A DNA stretch of 64,000 nt from Eudorina sp. 2006-703-Eu-15 (GCA_003117195.1 BDSI01000047.1:682501-746500), one strand, 5' to 3'. Numbered from the stretch's first letter, positions 12,801-25,416 are shown. Translations and numbers: made by a program. The notes: generated from the letters alone by a model not told the origin.

Positions 12801-15800
12801 ACACGATCAGATCAGATCACGTTAGATTAGATCAGGCAGGCGGGCAGCTGCCGTACAGCCTTGGCGCGGCGGCGACAGTGGCGGGAGAGATGACGCCACA
12901 CGTCGGACGACGACGGCGGTGGCGGGCGAGGCATCAGGCAGCCGGAAATGCCCGAGGTAAATTCAAACAGGAGTCAATAACTCTGAAGCCGTTTACCGGC
13001 GGAACGCCCATACTGTACGGGTGTACGGGTGTACGACTCACGTGCACAGGAAGTCCAGCAGCTGACGCCCCAGTCGTACAGTGGCGAGCCGGAGCCGCCG
13101 CAGCCGCCACCGCACCGTGACCCCGCTGGTGGTGGCCCGCGGCGGCGCGGCCCCTGTCGTACTCGTCGCCGTCGCCGTACTCGTCGCCGCGGTGGCCCCC
13201 GCGGACGCGGCGGCGGCGGCGCCCTCCGCAGCAGCCGCGGGCGGTCCGGCCCGTCCCTCCTTCCGGTCACCCAGCCCGAGTGCAGCGAGCGATGTCAAGG
13301 TGCTGCAGTGCTGCAGAGCCTGTGGTGGTTGTGTGGGGGGAGGGGAGTATAGAAAACTGTGGAGGGAGGGGAGAGGAAGCCGAAGCGGCATGAAGGCGAG
13401 ACGAGACGGCGTGAGGCCGGCGACGCACCCCAGTACCAAGCGGTCATTTACAGTCAGGAATAAGTTAGGGTTTGGGGACCTCCAAATGCTATCCTGCGGC
13501 CATCCCGGCGCCCGTCAGCTCACCAGGTCTGGCCTGATCAAGAGGTGGCTGGACGCCACCCGCCACCACCTCCGCCCCAGCCGACACCGCACCCTGCCTC
13601 CCACCCACCGACCTCACCAGTCACCACGCGTCAGAAACAACACCTCAGTGTGGGGAGCGCATTCCGCCCTCCAACCACCAACCATCAACCATCAACCACC
13701 AACAACCACCACCCCTCATCGGTGTGCCTGGGGTCGTTCTTCGGGTTTATTTCTTTTTTTCAATTTCACCCCTCATCGCCAACCACTAACCCCTCATCAC
13801 CCCACCTGCAGTAGGGCTCCGCAGAGTCGTATCTGTGGCCGTCGGTGGTTCGCGTTTCCGCGTTAAGACGCGTCGTGAGGCGAAGACACCCAGTCCGATC
13901 CAGATCCAGATCCAGATCCAAATCCACGACCCACCAAGGCCATGTCCAGATCCAATTATGGCCCATTATCGAATCCAAGATCCAAGGGGCCATCGGACCG
14001 GCAGCGGGCACATGTGGACGAGCAAATCGGAACGGGAGCTTGTCAATGAGCAGGTGGCCCATGGGACGTGCCGCCGGAACTGCCCCTGGAGCTCAGGGGA
14101 TGGTCCGTGGCCCATGGGTCGCTGCTGACTAGGGCAGCCGTGTCCATGGTGATGCCGTCTGCAATAACGGGCTCCGGAACCCGTGGTACGGCACAGCTGC
14201 CCAGTGAGAAGCGACCCACGGGCCAGCAACTAACCTCATCACCGAAGCTGCCCTGTCCTGCCCTGTCCTGTCGTGCCCTGTCAACACACACGCGCACACA
14301 CACACCCTGGGCGGGTTTATTTTCTAAACATACCCTGGGCCGCCGCGTACGGTACGAGTACGAACCTGAACACCTAGAGGACATCTCGAAGATCGGTCAG
14401 GGAGGCAGGCCTTGCGACTGCTGCAAGTCCTGCAAGAGCTTCCCACTATACGACCGCTCCAAAACCAAAACCCCACGCGGCACCTTGCCGTACTGCGCAC
14501 CTGGGGCAGCTCAAGGGAGACCAGAGCCGCGAGGCCGCCGCCCGGCCGCAGCGCCGAGGCCCACCGCTCCGCCGCCGCCGCCGCCGCCGTTGTCGTCGGT
14601 CCTGCCCCACGCCGTGCCGCCGCCGCCGCCGCCACCTCCTCCTGCAGCAACCGTAGCGCCGCCTCCGCCGCCGGCACCGCCGCCGCTGCCGGCGCCGCCG
14701 GTGCCGGCGCAGTCGCTGTCGCGAAGCGGTCAGCGAGGGCGGTGACATGGGACGGGTCCCACAGCCATCGATTGGCAAAGCCGTGCAGCCCAATAGAGAG
14801 GCTTCGGAGCCGTACCAACGCGCTGAGATTGCCCGGCAGCTCCGCGACGTCGTCGTCACCGCCTTGTACGGCAGCGGCCTCCGCTGTCGTCGAGCCCCGT
14901 CGGCAGCGTGTTGCCGTCGGCGGCGGCTGCGGCGGCGGCGGCCACAGCGGCGGCAGGACCACCCGCAGTCGCAATTCCTCAAGCGTCGTCAGTTGTACGA
15001 CAGTCCTCATGAGCCCGTTAGTAAGCTTGATGCCGCCGAGGCTCAGGCAGCGCAGCTGCATCAGCGGCGTCACCGGCAGCGGCTGCGGTGCGATTGCGGC
15101 GGCGGCGCCGCCGCCGCCGTCCGCCAGCAGCTGCCGCAGAGCCGCCACCACTTCCGCCGTACAAATGCAGTGCACCGCCTCGTGGCCCGAAACCGTGACT
15201 TCCAGGGCGCGCAGCCGCGGCAGCAGCGTTGCCAATCGCGGGGGATCCGCCCGCGCCGCTGCTGCAGCGGCGGCGCCGTCAGCGTCGACGTACGACGGCA
15301 CGCGTAGCGACTCCCACGCCGGGGTCGACGAAACGCGCAGGATGAGCTCCTGGACAGCGGGATACGACTCCGCCAGCGCTTCCAAGAACCGGCCGCGCAG
15401 CGCTAGATCGTACGGCAGTCCTAGCACGCGCACGACGGCGGCGTTGCGACAGACGCCGAGCGCGGAGAAGAGGTCTCGTGCCGCAGTGCCGCCGCCGCCG
15501 CCACTGCCGCCGCCGCCACCACTGCCGCCGCCGCCGCCACTGCCGCCGCCGCCACCGACCACAACGGCCACGTGGCGCGGGAGGTCCTCGGCGTCCGCCG
15601 TCGTCGTGGGGGCCGGCCCCGCGGCGGCGGAGCCAGACCCCGCAGCCGCGCTGCTACCAGAACTTCGGCTGTGGAGGGCGTTGAAGTGGCCCAGCACGGC
15701 GGCATCGACGGCCGAGGCCGGTGACGGCGATTGTGACGGCGACGCTGGTGCCGCTGCGGGTGCGTCACGGCTGTCACTTGGTTCCTGTCGCTGCTGCTGC

Positions 15801-16273
15801 CGCCGCCGCCGCAGGTGGAGTGTGACGCTGCGCGCCCCGGTGTAGGTGTCGTGCAGGCGCCCGCCTGCCGCCGCCGCCGCCGCCGCCGGGCGCTGCCGCA
15901 GCCACAACGGCCTCCACTGCTCGCCCTCAGCTGTTGGCTGTGGCTGTAGCACCGGCACGTGCGGCTGTAGAGCCGGCACGTGCGGCTGCAGCGCGATGTC
16001 CATTTTGACTTGCAGGTCAAGCACCCAGGCTGCCCCGATCTGGGTCCGCAGCTCGCGACAGGTGAGCCCCAGCGCGGCGCGCTCGCGGCGGGTCAGGTGG
16101 CCCCAGATCGCGGCCCGGACCAGGTCGGGCGGAAGCGTGCGGAGGACCGCCGGGAGGTCGGGTTGGGGGGAGGTCGGCGGCGGGTCGGCGGCCGGGTCGG
16201 CAACGGCTTGGGCGCCGGGGGAGCAGGACTCCACCGCGGGTTCGGCGGCCCGCGCCGCAGCCGGCGAGGCCAT
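9881..16273 (-). CDS. F-box / leucine-rich-repeat-like protein, six exons
   Basis: Exons in transcript order: 16273-14501, 13319-13042, 12377-11879, 11530-11390, 11050-11021, 10639-9881. All are GT-AG and phase-consistent, giving about 1,159 residues. Residues 43-83 resemble an F-box: LRTLPPDLVRAAIWGHL, then a basic stretch and LGLTCRELR. Many later segments have LRR-like spacing (LRSLSIGLHGF, LAALVSLELPQ, LTSLAALGLGD, LRQLALGLSLD, LRTLQLMTYDV, LQELRFDVE). Long Ala, Gly and Pro runs interrupt these, and the C-terminal exon is mostly Gly-rich, ending in an acidic stretch and FVWWIQQE. By analogy with F-box/LRR proteins it would be a substrate adaptor of an SCF ubiquitin ligase, but the F-box is divergent and this is inference. 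One exon is only 30 bases long. The gene is divergent from ALKBH8 and lies upstream of UBLCP1 on the same strand. Confidence 0.75.
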
Positions 16274-16970
16274 CAGGCAGAAACTGGGACGGAGGTGACG
16301 GCAGGAGGGTGGGTTTAGGATGAGGAGCTACTACCAGGGGGATTATTCGCTAAGGTGGCCCTGTTGAGGTATGTCGGGTTGGAAGAGAGCTGCCTCGTCA
16401 GGAGTTCCGACAAGGCAACGTGGTGGTGGTCTGTGGCCGAGTCAAAGGCTCTGCTGGTGATGGCCTATGCGCTTGGATCCAACGTCTAGCGGTGGTGAGG
16501 ACGTGGTGCAGGACCGCAGCGATGGCCACGAGGAGAGCTCCGAAGCCTCAACATGTTGCACGCTGCATTCCCGCAGCAGCAGAATATTCTGATAAGGCAA
16601 CCTGATAAGATAGCAGCAACCTGACGCAGTTATCTGTATTTCAACCCCTCGCAACCCTATTGATTGCTGCCCAAGGATTGGTCGTTGCTCCGGTAGTTGC
16701 ATCTAGAGCGGACGACTTCAGCAATCCCTTGGTCTCATCCTAAAAGTGTGCATGTGGTACGCCTAAAATTGCTGATAATTTAACTTTAGTGTTCAGGATG
16801 TGCACACGGTCACCAGCCGTGCACCCAGACATCCCGGCGGTCGGCAAAAGCAGCACCATTTATCCATCTAGATGCATTTCAGCATCCTGACTGAATTCCC
16901 AAAAATAACGGTAATAAGTTTGACCTGAGATCAACTGTACTGGCAGAGTTGACCGGCGGCGGGCGACACC
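16274..16970. promoter_or_regulatory. Divergent intergenic region between the F-box gene and ALKBH8
   Basis: The start codons of the two genes face away from each other across 697 bases, so both promoters and 5' UTRs must lie here. The middle (16560-16920) is clearly richer in A and T than the flanking exons, as expected for a promoter. No coding exon was recognised. Confidence 0.6.
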
Positions 16971-19900
16971 ATGCGTTTCAGTAAAGCACATCCTGGCGCT
17001 GTTACGCGGTAAGTTCGTCTTACGGGAGAAGCTTTTGGTCGCGGATGGGGCGGTGGGTGCAAGGTACCAGTTCCTTGCCTACCCGGCACCACCGGCACCG
17101 CCCCCGGTCATTGAGCCGTGTTACGCTATCAGTAACGGCAGCCGCTCTCTCGCGGACCATCTTTCAGGTATCTGTGGGTCGGCGGTGTGTACGGCATGTC
17201 CGTACGGCAACTGGCCGCACTTTTTGCGCCGTACGGCAACCCCACGGTGGTGCTCCCTGAAGCTGGCCCTGAAGATGGCCCTGAAGGTGGTCCTCCGCTG
17301 CAGCAGCCGCAGCCCCCGTCGCCGCCGCCGCCGCCGCCGCAGCAGCAGCAGCACCCCGTCTCTTCAGCCGCAGCCACATCCTCTGCTGCAGCTGCTGCAG
17401 AGCGAACGTGGGCTGCGGCTGCCGCGTCTGGGCCTGCAGCCATGGAGGTAGCGGCAGGGGACGTCCCCGGCTCGCCCACCTCCCGACCGCTGCCGTACTT
17501 CCACGCCTTCTTAGCCTTTGAGGCCGAGGGCGACGCGGCGGCGGCGGCGGCGGCGGTGCCCCGCAACGCGGCCTGGGAGGCCGCCGGCGGCCGCAGGCTC
17601 GTCGTCAACTTCGCGGATGTCCGGAAGGACAAGGTACGGCACGGCGCGCACGGTGGTACGGCGAATAACAACAGTACTACACACGGTGGGCCTGCGGCGC
17701 TACCTGGGCGGATGAGGCACAGCGCCCCACACATCTCGACCGCCGACCTTCAAGTGATCAAGTCCCGCGCAGGGCTCCCTCCCTCCCTGGCGCCACTCGC
17801 TGTGTTTTATCCCCTTCCGTACTCTCCCCGGGGGCGATTCGGGGGAAACTCGCAATGCCCTGAAACACCAGCACCTTCCCGTCCTGCCCGCGGCCCCTGG
17901 TCCCCGGGCCGCTGCCCGCCCCCTTCCTGGCAGCTTCCCGGCAGCTTCCTCTCTCTTCTCTTCATGACCGTAGCCGCCTGGCCGCTGCCCCCCGGCCCCT
18001 CTCTGACAGTGCAGTTTGAATATGTCTGCCAACACCTCCTGTACCTCTTATACCCCCTCCCCCCGTCCTTTTCCCCCGTCCCCCCGCAGCGGCCTGTCCC
18101 CAGGGCCGTGTTCACCTCCTCCGCTGAGCTGGGGGTCCCCGGACTGGTGCTGCTGCCGGACTTCGTGACGGAGGCGGAGGAGGAGGCCCTGCTGGCGGCC
18201 GTGATGGGGGGACCGGGCGGCCCCGCCGCCGCCGCCGCCGCCGCCGCGACCCCCGGCAGAGGTGGTACGGCCGCCGAAGCCGCGACCCCCGCGGCGAGTG
18301 CAGCGAGCTCGTCGAGCTCGGAACCGGCGGCAGCAGCAGCAGGGGCAGTAGCAGTGGCAGTAGCGGACGACCCCGCCGGCAGTAGCAGCGGCGGGGCGGG
18401 CGCTTGGGAGGCCATGTCGCGGCGGAGGGTGCAGCACTTCGGCTACCGATTTGACTACGCGGTGCGCGGCGGGCCCCGGTCGGGGTGGTGGAGGGGGCGG
18501 TAGTGGAGGCGGTGGTGGTGGTAGTGGTGGGCAGTGGGGCGGCGGTGGTAGTGGAGGCGGTGGGAGGGGAGGGGTGGTGAGCTATCGTGCAATGGCCCTC
18601 TGCTCCGGGCCCCTACCCCCCTCTGCCCAACGGCCCAACGGTCTCTTGCCGCTGTGGAGCGGGTGGTTACCCCCCGACGACGACCAGGACGGACGCGGAG
18701 GACCCCGACACGAAACACACGGACAGGCGCCAGCCGTACACCCGTACACACGACAACTGCTAACCCCTTGCCCACCCCCTGACGTGCTGTGCCGCATCCC
18801 CCCCCCCAACCCCTTACCCCTCGCCCGCACGGAACAGACTCGGAACGTGGACCTGTGTCGGCCGCTGGGTCCCCTGCCGCCCTGGGCCGCGGAGCTGGCG
18901 GGGCGGATAGGCGCGCTGCCGCAGGTGAGGGGGTGCGGGGTGAGGGGGCAGCGGGGAGGGGAGGGTGCGGGGAGGGTGCGGGAAATCCGCACTCCTCTGA
19001 CGCACACTGCGCTCCGCACCCTTCCTGATCGACCAAGTGCCTCTGATTAACCGACTAACAGACCGACAGACGGATTTGGCTGACTGACTGACTGACTGAC
19101 TGACTGACTGCTCCGATCCTGAACCCCAGCGCGCCCCGGCAGCTGCTGCTGCTGCTGCCGCGGTCCGGTTCCGCCGTCCGTTCGTCTCCCGCCTTCCTCT
19201 CCCCTCTCTCCGCGCTGTCCGCCCCCGCGCCTTCCCCCCCCCCCCGGTGCGCCGACCAGTACCCGGGATACCCCGGCCCCTCCCCAGGCTCTTCCGCCCA
19301 ACCCCCTTTCCTTCGTACAACCCCTTAACCACCAACCACCCAACGGTCCCTCCGTCGCAGGTGTCCCAGTCCATCGACCAGTTGACGGTCAACGAGTATG
19401 ACCCAGGGGTCGGTCTGGCGCCCCACGTGGACACGCACTCGGCCTTCACGGGTGCGACCCCAGCCCCACCCCACCTAGCCCCACCCCACCTAGCCCCACC
19501 CCACCCACTAGTCGCTACACACACGTGGGGGTTCCGTTAGGGCTGGGTTGGCAGCCCTTGGCCAACGTCGGGCCCCGTCAGATATGTGATGATACACACA
19601 CACACATACACACACACACGCACACACATGGACACACATATACACACATACTGGTTCGGGTCTGGGCGGGGCGGGCGGGTTTCTTCGCAATACACACGCG
19701 CTCTATCTTTCCGCAACCTTCCACACACCCCACCGGGCCTCCTTTGCCGTTACACCCCCGCCCCCGGCTCTCCCTCCTTTGCTTCTGCCTGCCTGCAGGC
19801 CCCATCATCTCGCTGTCCCTGGGCAGCTCGGCGGTGATGGAGATGCGGCGGGGGGAGGTGGCGCGGCCGCTGCTGCTGCCCAGGAGGTCGCTGCTGGTCA

Positions 19901-22900
19901 TGGGGGGCGAGTCCAGATACGCCTGGTAGGGGGGAGGGAGGGGAGGGTGCGCGTGTGGGCGGGGAAGGGGAGGGGGCAGCGGTTTCGCTGTCTTGATTGA
20001 CATGAGCAGGGGTGGCAGCGGGGCGGGCGGAGGGCGAGGGGGCCGGGGAACCGAAGGACGACCACGCCGGGCAGTCCGCACCTCCCCGACTTCCGGTGGG
20101 GAGGGGGAGAGGGCGTGAGCCTTAGAGGGGGGGAGGTCCCGTGCCTGCGGAGAAGCGACCTGGTGGGAGTGGTGGGGGGTGGGGTGGGAGGACGGGGAGG
20201 GGCTCAGCCTCCGGCCCAAGGGGTCAGGGCGCTTACGCTTACCCAAGGCCCTGGCCCTGGCCGCCCTGATGCACTGGGGAGGTGGTGGGGTGTTGGGATC
20301 GGGGGGTACCGGGGGCGTCTAATCCACCTCACCTAGCCCCTACCCCGACGTTACGTTACCCACATGCCTCCCAAACCCCTGCCTCCTATCCACCCCCCGA
20401 CACCTCCCCTGCCCTTCCCCCCCCCCCCGACACCTCCCCTGCCCTTCCCCCCCCCCCGACACCTCCCCTGCCCTTCCCCCCCCCCCCCCGACACCTCCCC
20501 TGCCCTCCCCCCCCCCCCCCCGACACCTCCCCTGCCCTTCCGCCCCCCCCCCCGACACCTCCCCTGCCTCCTCTCCCCCCCCCGACACCTCCCCTGCCCT
20601 TCCCCCCCCCCCCGACACCTCCCCTGCCCTTCCGCCCCCCCCCCCGACACCTCCCCTGCCCTTCCGCCCCCCCCCCCGACACCTCCCCTGCCCTTCCGCC
20701 GCCCCCCCCCGACACCTCCCCTGCCCTTCCGCCCCCCCCCCGACACCTCCCCTGCCCTTCCCCCCCCCCCCGACACCTCCCCTGCCCTTCCGCCCCCCCC
20801 CCCACACCTCCCCTGCCCTTCGCCCCCCCCCCGACACCTCCCCTGCCCTTCCGCCCCCGCCCCCCCCGACACCTCCCCCTTCCCCTCCCCTGCCCTTCCC
20901 CCCCCACACCTCCCCTGCCTTCCGCCCCCCCCCCGACACCTCCCCTGCCCCGCCCCCCCCCCACCTCCCCTCCCCCCCCCCCCCCCGACACCTCCCCTGC
21001 CCTTCCGCCCCCCCCCCGACACCTCCCCTGCCCGCCCCGCCCCCCCCGACACCTGCCCCCGCCCCCCCCCCGACACCTCCCCTGCCTTCCGCCCCCCCCG
21101 ACACCTCCCTGCCCCGCCCCCCCCCCCGACACCTCCCTGCCCTTCCCCCCCCCCCGACACCTCCCCTGCCCTTCGCCCCCCCCCGACACCTCCCCTGCCC
21201 CCCCCCCCCCCGACACCTCCCCTGCCCTTCCGCCCCCGACACCTCCCTGCCCTTCCGCCCCCCCCCCCCGACACCTCCCCTGCCCCCCCCCCGACACCTC
21301 CCCTGCCCTTCCGCCCCCCCCGACACCTCCCCTGCCCTTCCGCCCCCCCCCGACACCTCCCCTGCCCTTCCGCCCCCCCCGACACCTCCCCTGCCCTTCC
21401 GCCCCCCCCGACACCCCCCCCCCCCCCCCCCCCCCCTGCCCTTCCCCCCCCCCGACACCTCCCCTGCCCTTCCCCCCCCCGACACCTCCCCTGCCCTTCC
21501 CCCCCCCCCGACACCTCCCCTGCCCTTCCCCCCCCCCGACACCTCCCCTGCCCTTCCCCCCCCCCCCCCCCCCCCCCCCCGACACCTCCCCTGCCCTTCC
21601 GCCCCCCCCCCCGACACCCCCCTGCCCTTCCCCCCCCCCCCCGACACCCCCCTGCCCTCCCCCCCCCCCCGACACCCCCCCTGCCCTCCCCCCCCCCCAA
21701 AGGCAGCACTACATTCCGCACCGAGTGGCCGACCTGGTCGGGGGCCGGCTGCTGCCCCGGGGCCGCCGCCTGTCACTGACCTTCAGAAAGGTCAGTGGGG
21801 GGGGCCGGTTGAGAGGTCCTTGTAAAGGGAGGGTGTTGAGGGAAGAGGGTGGGGGGTGGGCGGCGGCGCGGCGGGGCGGCCGGGTCTTGTGTCCGTGGGG
21901 GTTGTAGGGAGGGGGCTGCGGGGGGAGGGGGGTGGGAGGAGGAGCGGCGGAGTGGAACGTGGAGGCGGGCGGGCGCCGGCATGTTTGGAGGGTGACGTAC
22001 CCCGTACTCCGTACTCCGTACTTGGTATCTTGGTCCCTCCCCTTGACCGCCCGAACAGGCGCCCCTGGGGTGGCTGACGAGCGGGGCCTGCCAGCCCACG
22101 GGATCAGGGCCGCTCTGCTTCGCAACACCTCGCCCGGCCTCTCTCCTCCTGTTGGCTCCTCCCCTCCCCTCCCCCTCAAGTCGCCGACAGACCCACCGGA
22201 CCACGCACCCACCCAACCCCGCGCGCATGGCCCCCCCCGGTGCACCCCACGGCCCAGGTCCGTGGCTTCCCCTGCGACTGCGCCTTCCCGGACTGCTGCG
22301 ACAGCCAACAGGTGCGGGGCAGTGGGGGAGGGGGGGGGGCGGGTCCGGGGAGGGAGGGAGGGAGGGAGGGAGGGAGGGAGGGAGGGAGGGAGGGAGGAGG
22401 GAGGGAGGGAGGGAGGGAGGGAGGGAGGGAGGGAGGGAGGGAGGAGGGAGGGAGGGAGGGAGGAGGGAGGGAGGGAGGGAGGGAGGGAGGGAGGGAGGGA
22501 GGGAGGGAGGGAGGGAGGCGCGCGGAAGTCGGGCCATCAGGGCTGAGCCGCACGCCAACCCAACCCGCGTAGACCGGGGGGGGGGTTCACGGACGGCGGA
22601 CACCGGACCCGCCCCCGACTGGTATGGGCGATGAGTGATCCGGGCCGTCGGGATTCAAGGGGTCGTCAATCCAGCCGCGGGGCCCTCCCCCGTCGGTCCA
22701 CCCGCCGCCAGGCAACCCCCTCCACTGCCCCTCGTCCTCATCCCCACTGGCCCCCTCCCTCCCCCCCTCCCGTGCGCCTCACAGGGCAACCTGCCGCCCA
22801 CTCGCATCTCCCAGCTCCGCGACCCGCACCAACCGCCCCAACCGCCGCCCGGGGAAGGCGCCGTCGGCTCGTTGGGAGCAGAACACGACGCGACGGCTGT

Positions 22901-25416
22901 GCCGGGCGGGGGCGCCGAGGATGCTGGCGGCAGCGACGGCAGCAGTGGCGGCGGCGGTGGAAGTGGCAACAAGGGGAGCAACAGCAGCCACCGGATAGAG
23001 TCGGAGGCGGGGGGGTCTCGTTTAGTACGGCCAACAGCTGGGGCCGGAAGCGGTGGCGGAGGCGGAGGCGGTGGCGGTGGCGGTGGCGGAGGCGGTGGCG
23101 GAGGCGGAGGCGCGGAAGGGGACCCGGGGGGTGACGACGAGGCGGAGGCGCGGCTGGCGGCGCTCGAGGCCGAGTTCGTACACAAGGTGTACGACGCCAT
23201 CGCGCCGCACTTCAGCGCCACACGGTGGGTTTCCCGAGCCCCCCCCCGGTTCCGATACGCAGTACCCCTCCTCAGCCGCGGTGTGCTCGGGCTGCCGACA
23301 GCCTCAAAACCGGTGTCCTCTGCGCCACCTCCCCCCCACCCAAAATGCAAAGAAACATGCCGTACAACTTGCGACGCGGTTCACAGAACGCCCGAGCCTG
23401 CCCTTATTTCTCCTCGTCCTCCTCCTCCTCCTCTGCGACCCCCCCTGCCCCCATGTACACCGAGGTCCGCTAATGGCTCACGTGCCTCCCTCCCACGTGC
23501 GGTTGTTGGTTGGTTGGTTGGTTGGTTGGTTGGTTGTCCCCAGGTTCGCCGTATGGCCCCGGGTGCGGGGTTTCCTGGAGTCCCTTCCGCGGGGCGGGGT
23601 GGTGGCGGACGTGGGGTGCGGCAACGGCAAGTACCTCGGGGTGCGGAGGGACCTGGCGGTGCTGGGCAGCGACATCAGCGCAGGTGGGGGGGGTTGGGGG
23701 TGGGGGGGAGGAGGGGGCGGGGGGGAGGGTTTCGCTGTCTTTATTGACAAAGGGGTGAAGGCATAGGAAATCGGTAGACATATCAGGTGGAGGGGAGGCG
23801 AGAGACTAACTGGGTGCGAACAAGGTGGGGTGGGCTTTGCTACCTCCACTGCGGTACGGCTCGGCAACCGTGGACCGGTGGCGGTTTGTGGAGGGAGAAG
23901 GGGGGCTTGGGTGGGGGGGGGGGGGACCCGGGCAGCTATGAAGGCCACCGCGGTCCCCGAGGTAGGGACGTAGGGTTGAGCCCTCCTTCCTCCAACCCCA
24001 ACATCTCCTCTTGTGGTGGTATATACGATACCTCGGCTCCCGCCTCTCGCCCCTCGCCCCCCCCCCCGGGCCGGTGGTGGGTCCACCCCACAGGTCTGGC
24101 GGAGGTGGCTGCCCTGCGGCTCCGTCCCGCCGGCCTGCCCCCCGCCGCCGCTCCCCCCGCCGCCGACGCGCTCGTGGCCGACGCCCTCCGGCTGCCGTAC
24201 CGCCCGGGCAGCTGCGACGGCGTGCTGTGCATCGCCGTGCTGCACCACCTCAGCAGCCGCCGACGCCGGGTGCGGCTGCTGCGGCAGCTGCTGCGGCTGC
24301 TGCGACCCGGCGGCGGCAGAGCGCTGGTGACGGTGTGGGCGACGGAGCAGGAGGACCCCGCCAAGACGATTGCCAAGTGGACACGAATAGCTGCGCCGGA
24401 CGGCAGCGGCGGCGGCGGAGCCGCCGCCGCCGCCGCCGTCGGCGGTTCAGCCGCGGGCGGCAGTGGCGGTGATGGTGGTGATGGTGGTGGCGGGGTGGAC
24501 TACTTTGTCCCTTGGCACCTGCCCTTCCACAGAGCGGAGACGGCCAAGGCGGCCAGGATGGCGCGGGAGGCGGGGCAGGGGGAGGGGGCAGGGGGAGGCG
24601 GCAGCGGCGGCGGCGGCGGCAGTGACGCGGGCAGGCCTGGGGGCGCTCCCAAGGTACGGCAGGCTGAGCGCGAGCATCACGGGGGACGGGGTTACCCGGT
24701 GGGTAGGTGCCAGCTGGGCGGAGGAGGAGGAAGGGGGTGTGGGGGATGGAGGGGAGGAGGAGGGGGAGGAGGAGGAGCGAGGGGAGGAGGAGGACGGGAA
24801 CGGTGGGTCGGTAGGCCTAGGGTGTCGCTTCCGGGTACGGTAGTGGCGCGCCCACACCCGGCCCAAAGTCGTATCACGAAGCCCCTGGAGTTTCATCGCT
24901 CGCACCTGTCTGGCGCGTTTGGAGCTGCGACGTCTCGTGAGCAATAGATACCATTCGCCTTGGCGCCCATGTTTTGACGTGCTGCCCATCACCCCCCGTT
25001 GCTCTGGCAGCAGCGCTGTACATTAGTAGGTCTACCAATCTGCTGTACGCACCCAACCCGCCCGGCTCGTTTCTTGGTTTCTTGACTCTTTCAATACAAC
25101 CCCCCACCCGGCGCCCCCCCCCTTCGACTCGTCCGCCGCCCCTCAGATCGACTCGGCCAAGGGCGCGGTGGTGTTCCAGCGCTACTACCACCTCTTCGAC
25201 CGGGCCGAGCTGGAGGGGCTGGTGGAGCAGGCGCTTGCGGAGGGGCCGGAGGAGCAAGAGGAGAGACAGGAGGCGGAGGGGGAGGAACACAGCGGCGGCG
25301 GGGGCGGGGGCGCGGGGGGCAGATCCGGCGGGCGGGTGGCGGCGCCGTACGGTGCCATCGAGGAGGTGTTCTACGACCGGTCGAATTGGTGCGTCGTGTT
25401 CCGACGTGACAGGTGA
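16971..25416 (+). CDS. ALKBH8: ALKBH8: RRM, AlkB dioxygenase and tRNA methyltransferase, twelve exons
   Basis: Exons: 16971-17008, 17168-17633, 18090-18461, 18838-18924, 19361-19451, 19799-19925, 21703-21790, 22258-22311, 22785-23224, 23544-23683, 24094-24653, 25147-25416. All phases match, giving 910 residues. The RRM begins at [18 protein letters not shown]. The AlkB domain carries H343-x-D345 in PHVDTHSAF, a second iron-ligand candidate H396 in the WQHYIPH segment, and [11 protein letters not shown] for 2-oxoglutarate binding. A Cys cluster ([12 protein letters not shown]) matches the family's zinc site. The methyltransferase domain has [12 protein letters not shown] and ends with [15 protein letters not shown] and SNWCVVF. 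The known enzyme makes mcm5U at tRNA wobble uridines and hydroxylates it further, including in selenocysteine tRNA. Gly and Ala runs inflate the linkers. The start at 16971 is supported by phase agreement of a 38-base first exon with a GTAAGT donor. Confidence 0.95.
19080..19110. repeat. (TGAC)n microsatellite in an ALKBH8 intron
   Basis: About eight TGAC units lie in the intron between exons 4 and 5 of ALKBH8. Confidence 0.9.
19592..19651. repeat. Imperfect (CA)n microsatellite in an ALKBH8 intron
   Basis: CA repeats interrupted by CATA, CGCA and CATGGA lie in the intron between exons 5 and 6. Confidence 0.9.
20390..21700. repeat. C-rich minisatellite inside ALKBH8 intron 6
   Basis: Roughly forty copies of a unit of about 31 bases fill 1.3 kb. 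Each has the core CGACACCTCCCCTGCCCTTC followed by a C run of variable length, sometimes with a G. The array fills most of the 1,777-base intron between exons 6 and 7 and ends only a few bases before the acceptor at 21702, so its C-run may double as the polypyrimidine tract. The G-rich complement could form G-quadruplexes. Units vary mainly in C-run length, so sequencing or assembly error is possible. Confidence 0.97.
22348..22517. repeat. (GGGA)n microsatellite in an ALKBH8 intron
   Basis: About forty GGGA units with a few GGA slips lie between exons 8 and 9 of ALKBH8. This purine-only strand is 170 bases long. Confidence 0.95.
23507..23536. repeat. (TTGG)n microsatellite in an ALKBH8 intron
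   Basis: Seven TTGG units end shortly before the acceptor of exon 10 at 23543. Confidence 0.9.

Noticed and set aside
14412..15845. 477-codon plus-strand open frame opposite the F-box exon
   Set aside because: It lacks conserved segments; the minus strand has the F-box and LRR-like pattern and matching splice phases.
20282..21907. Open frames of 430-540 codons on both strands (Pro-rich and Gly-rich)
   Set aside because: They arise from the C-rich minisatellite in the ALKBH8 intron. Phase agreement of exons 6 and 7 shows that this stretch is spliced out.
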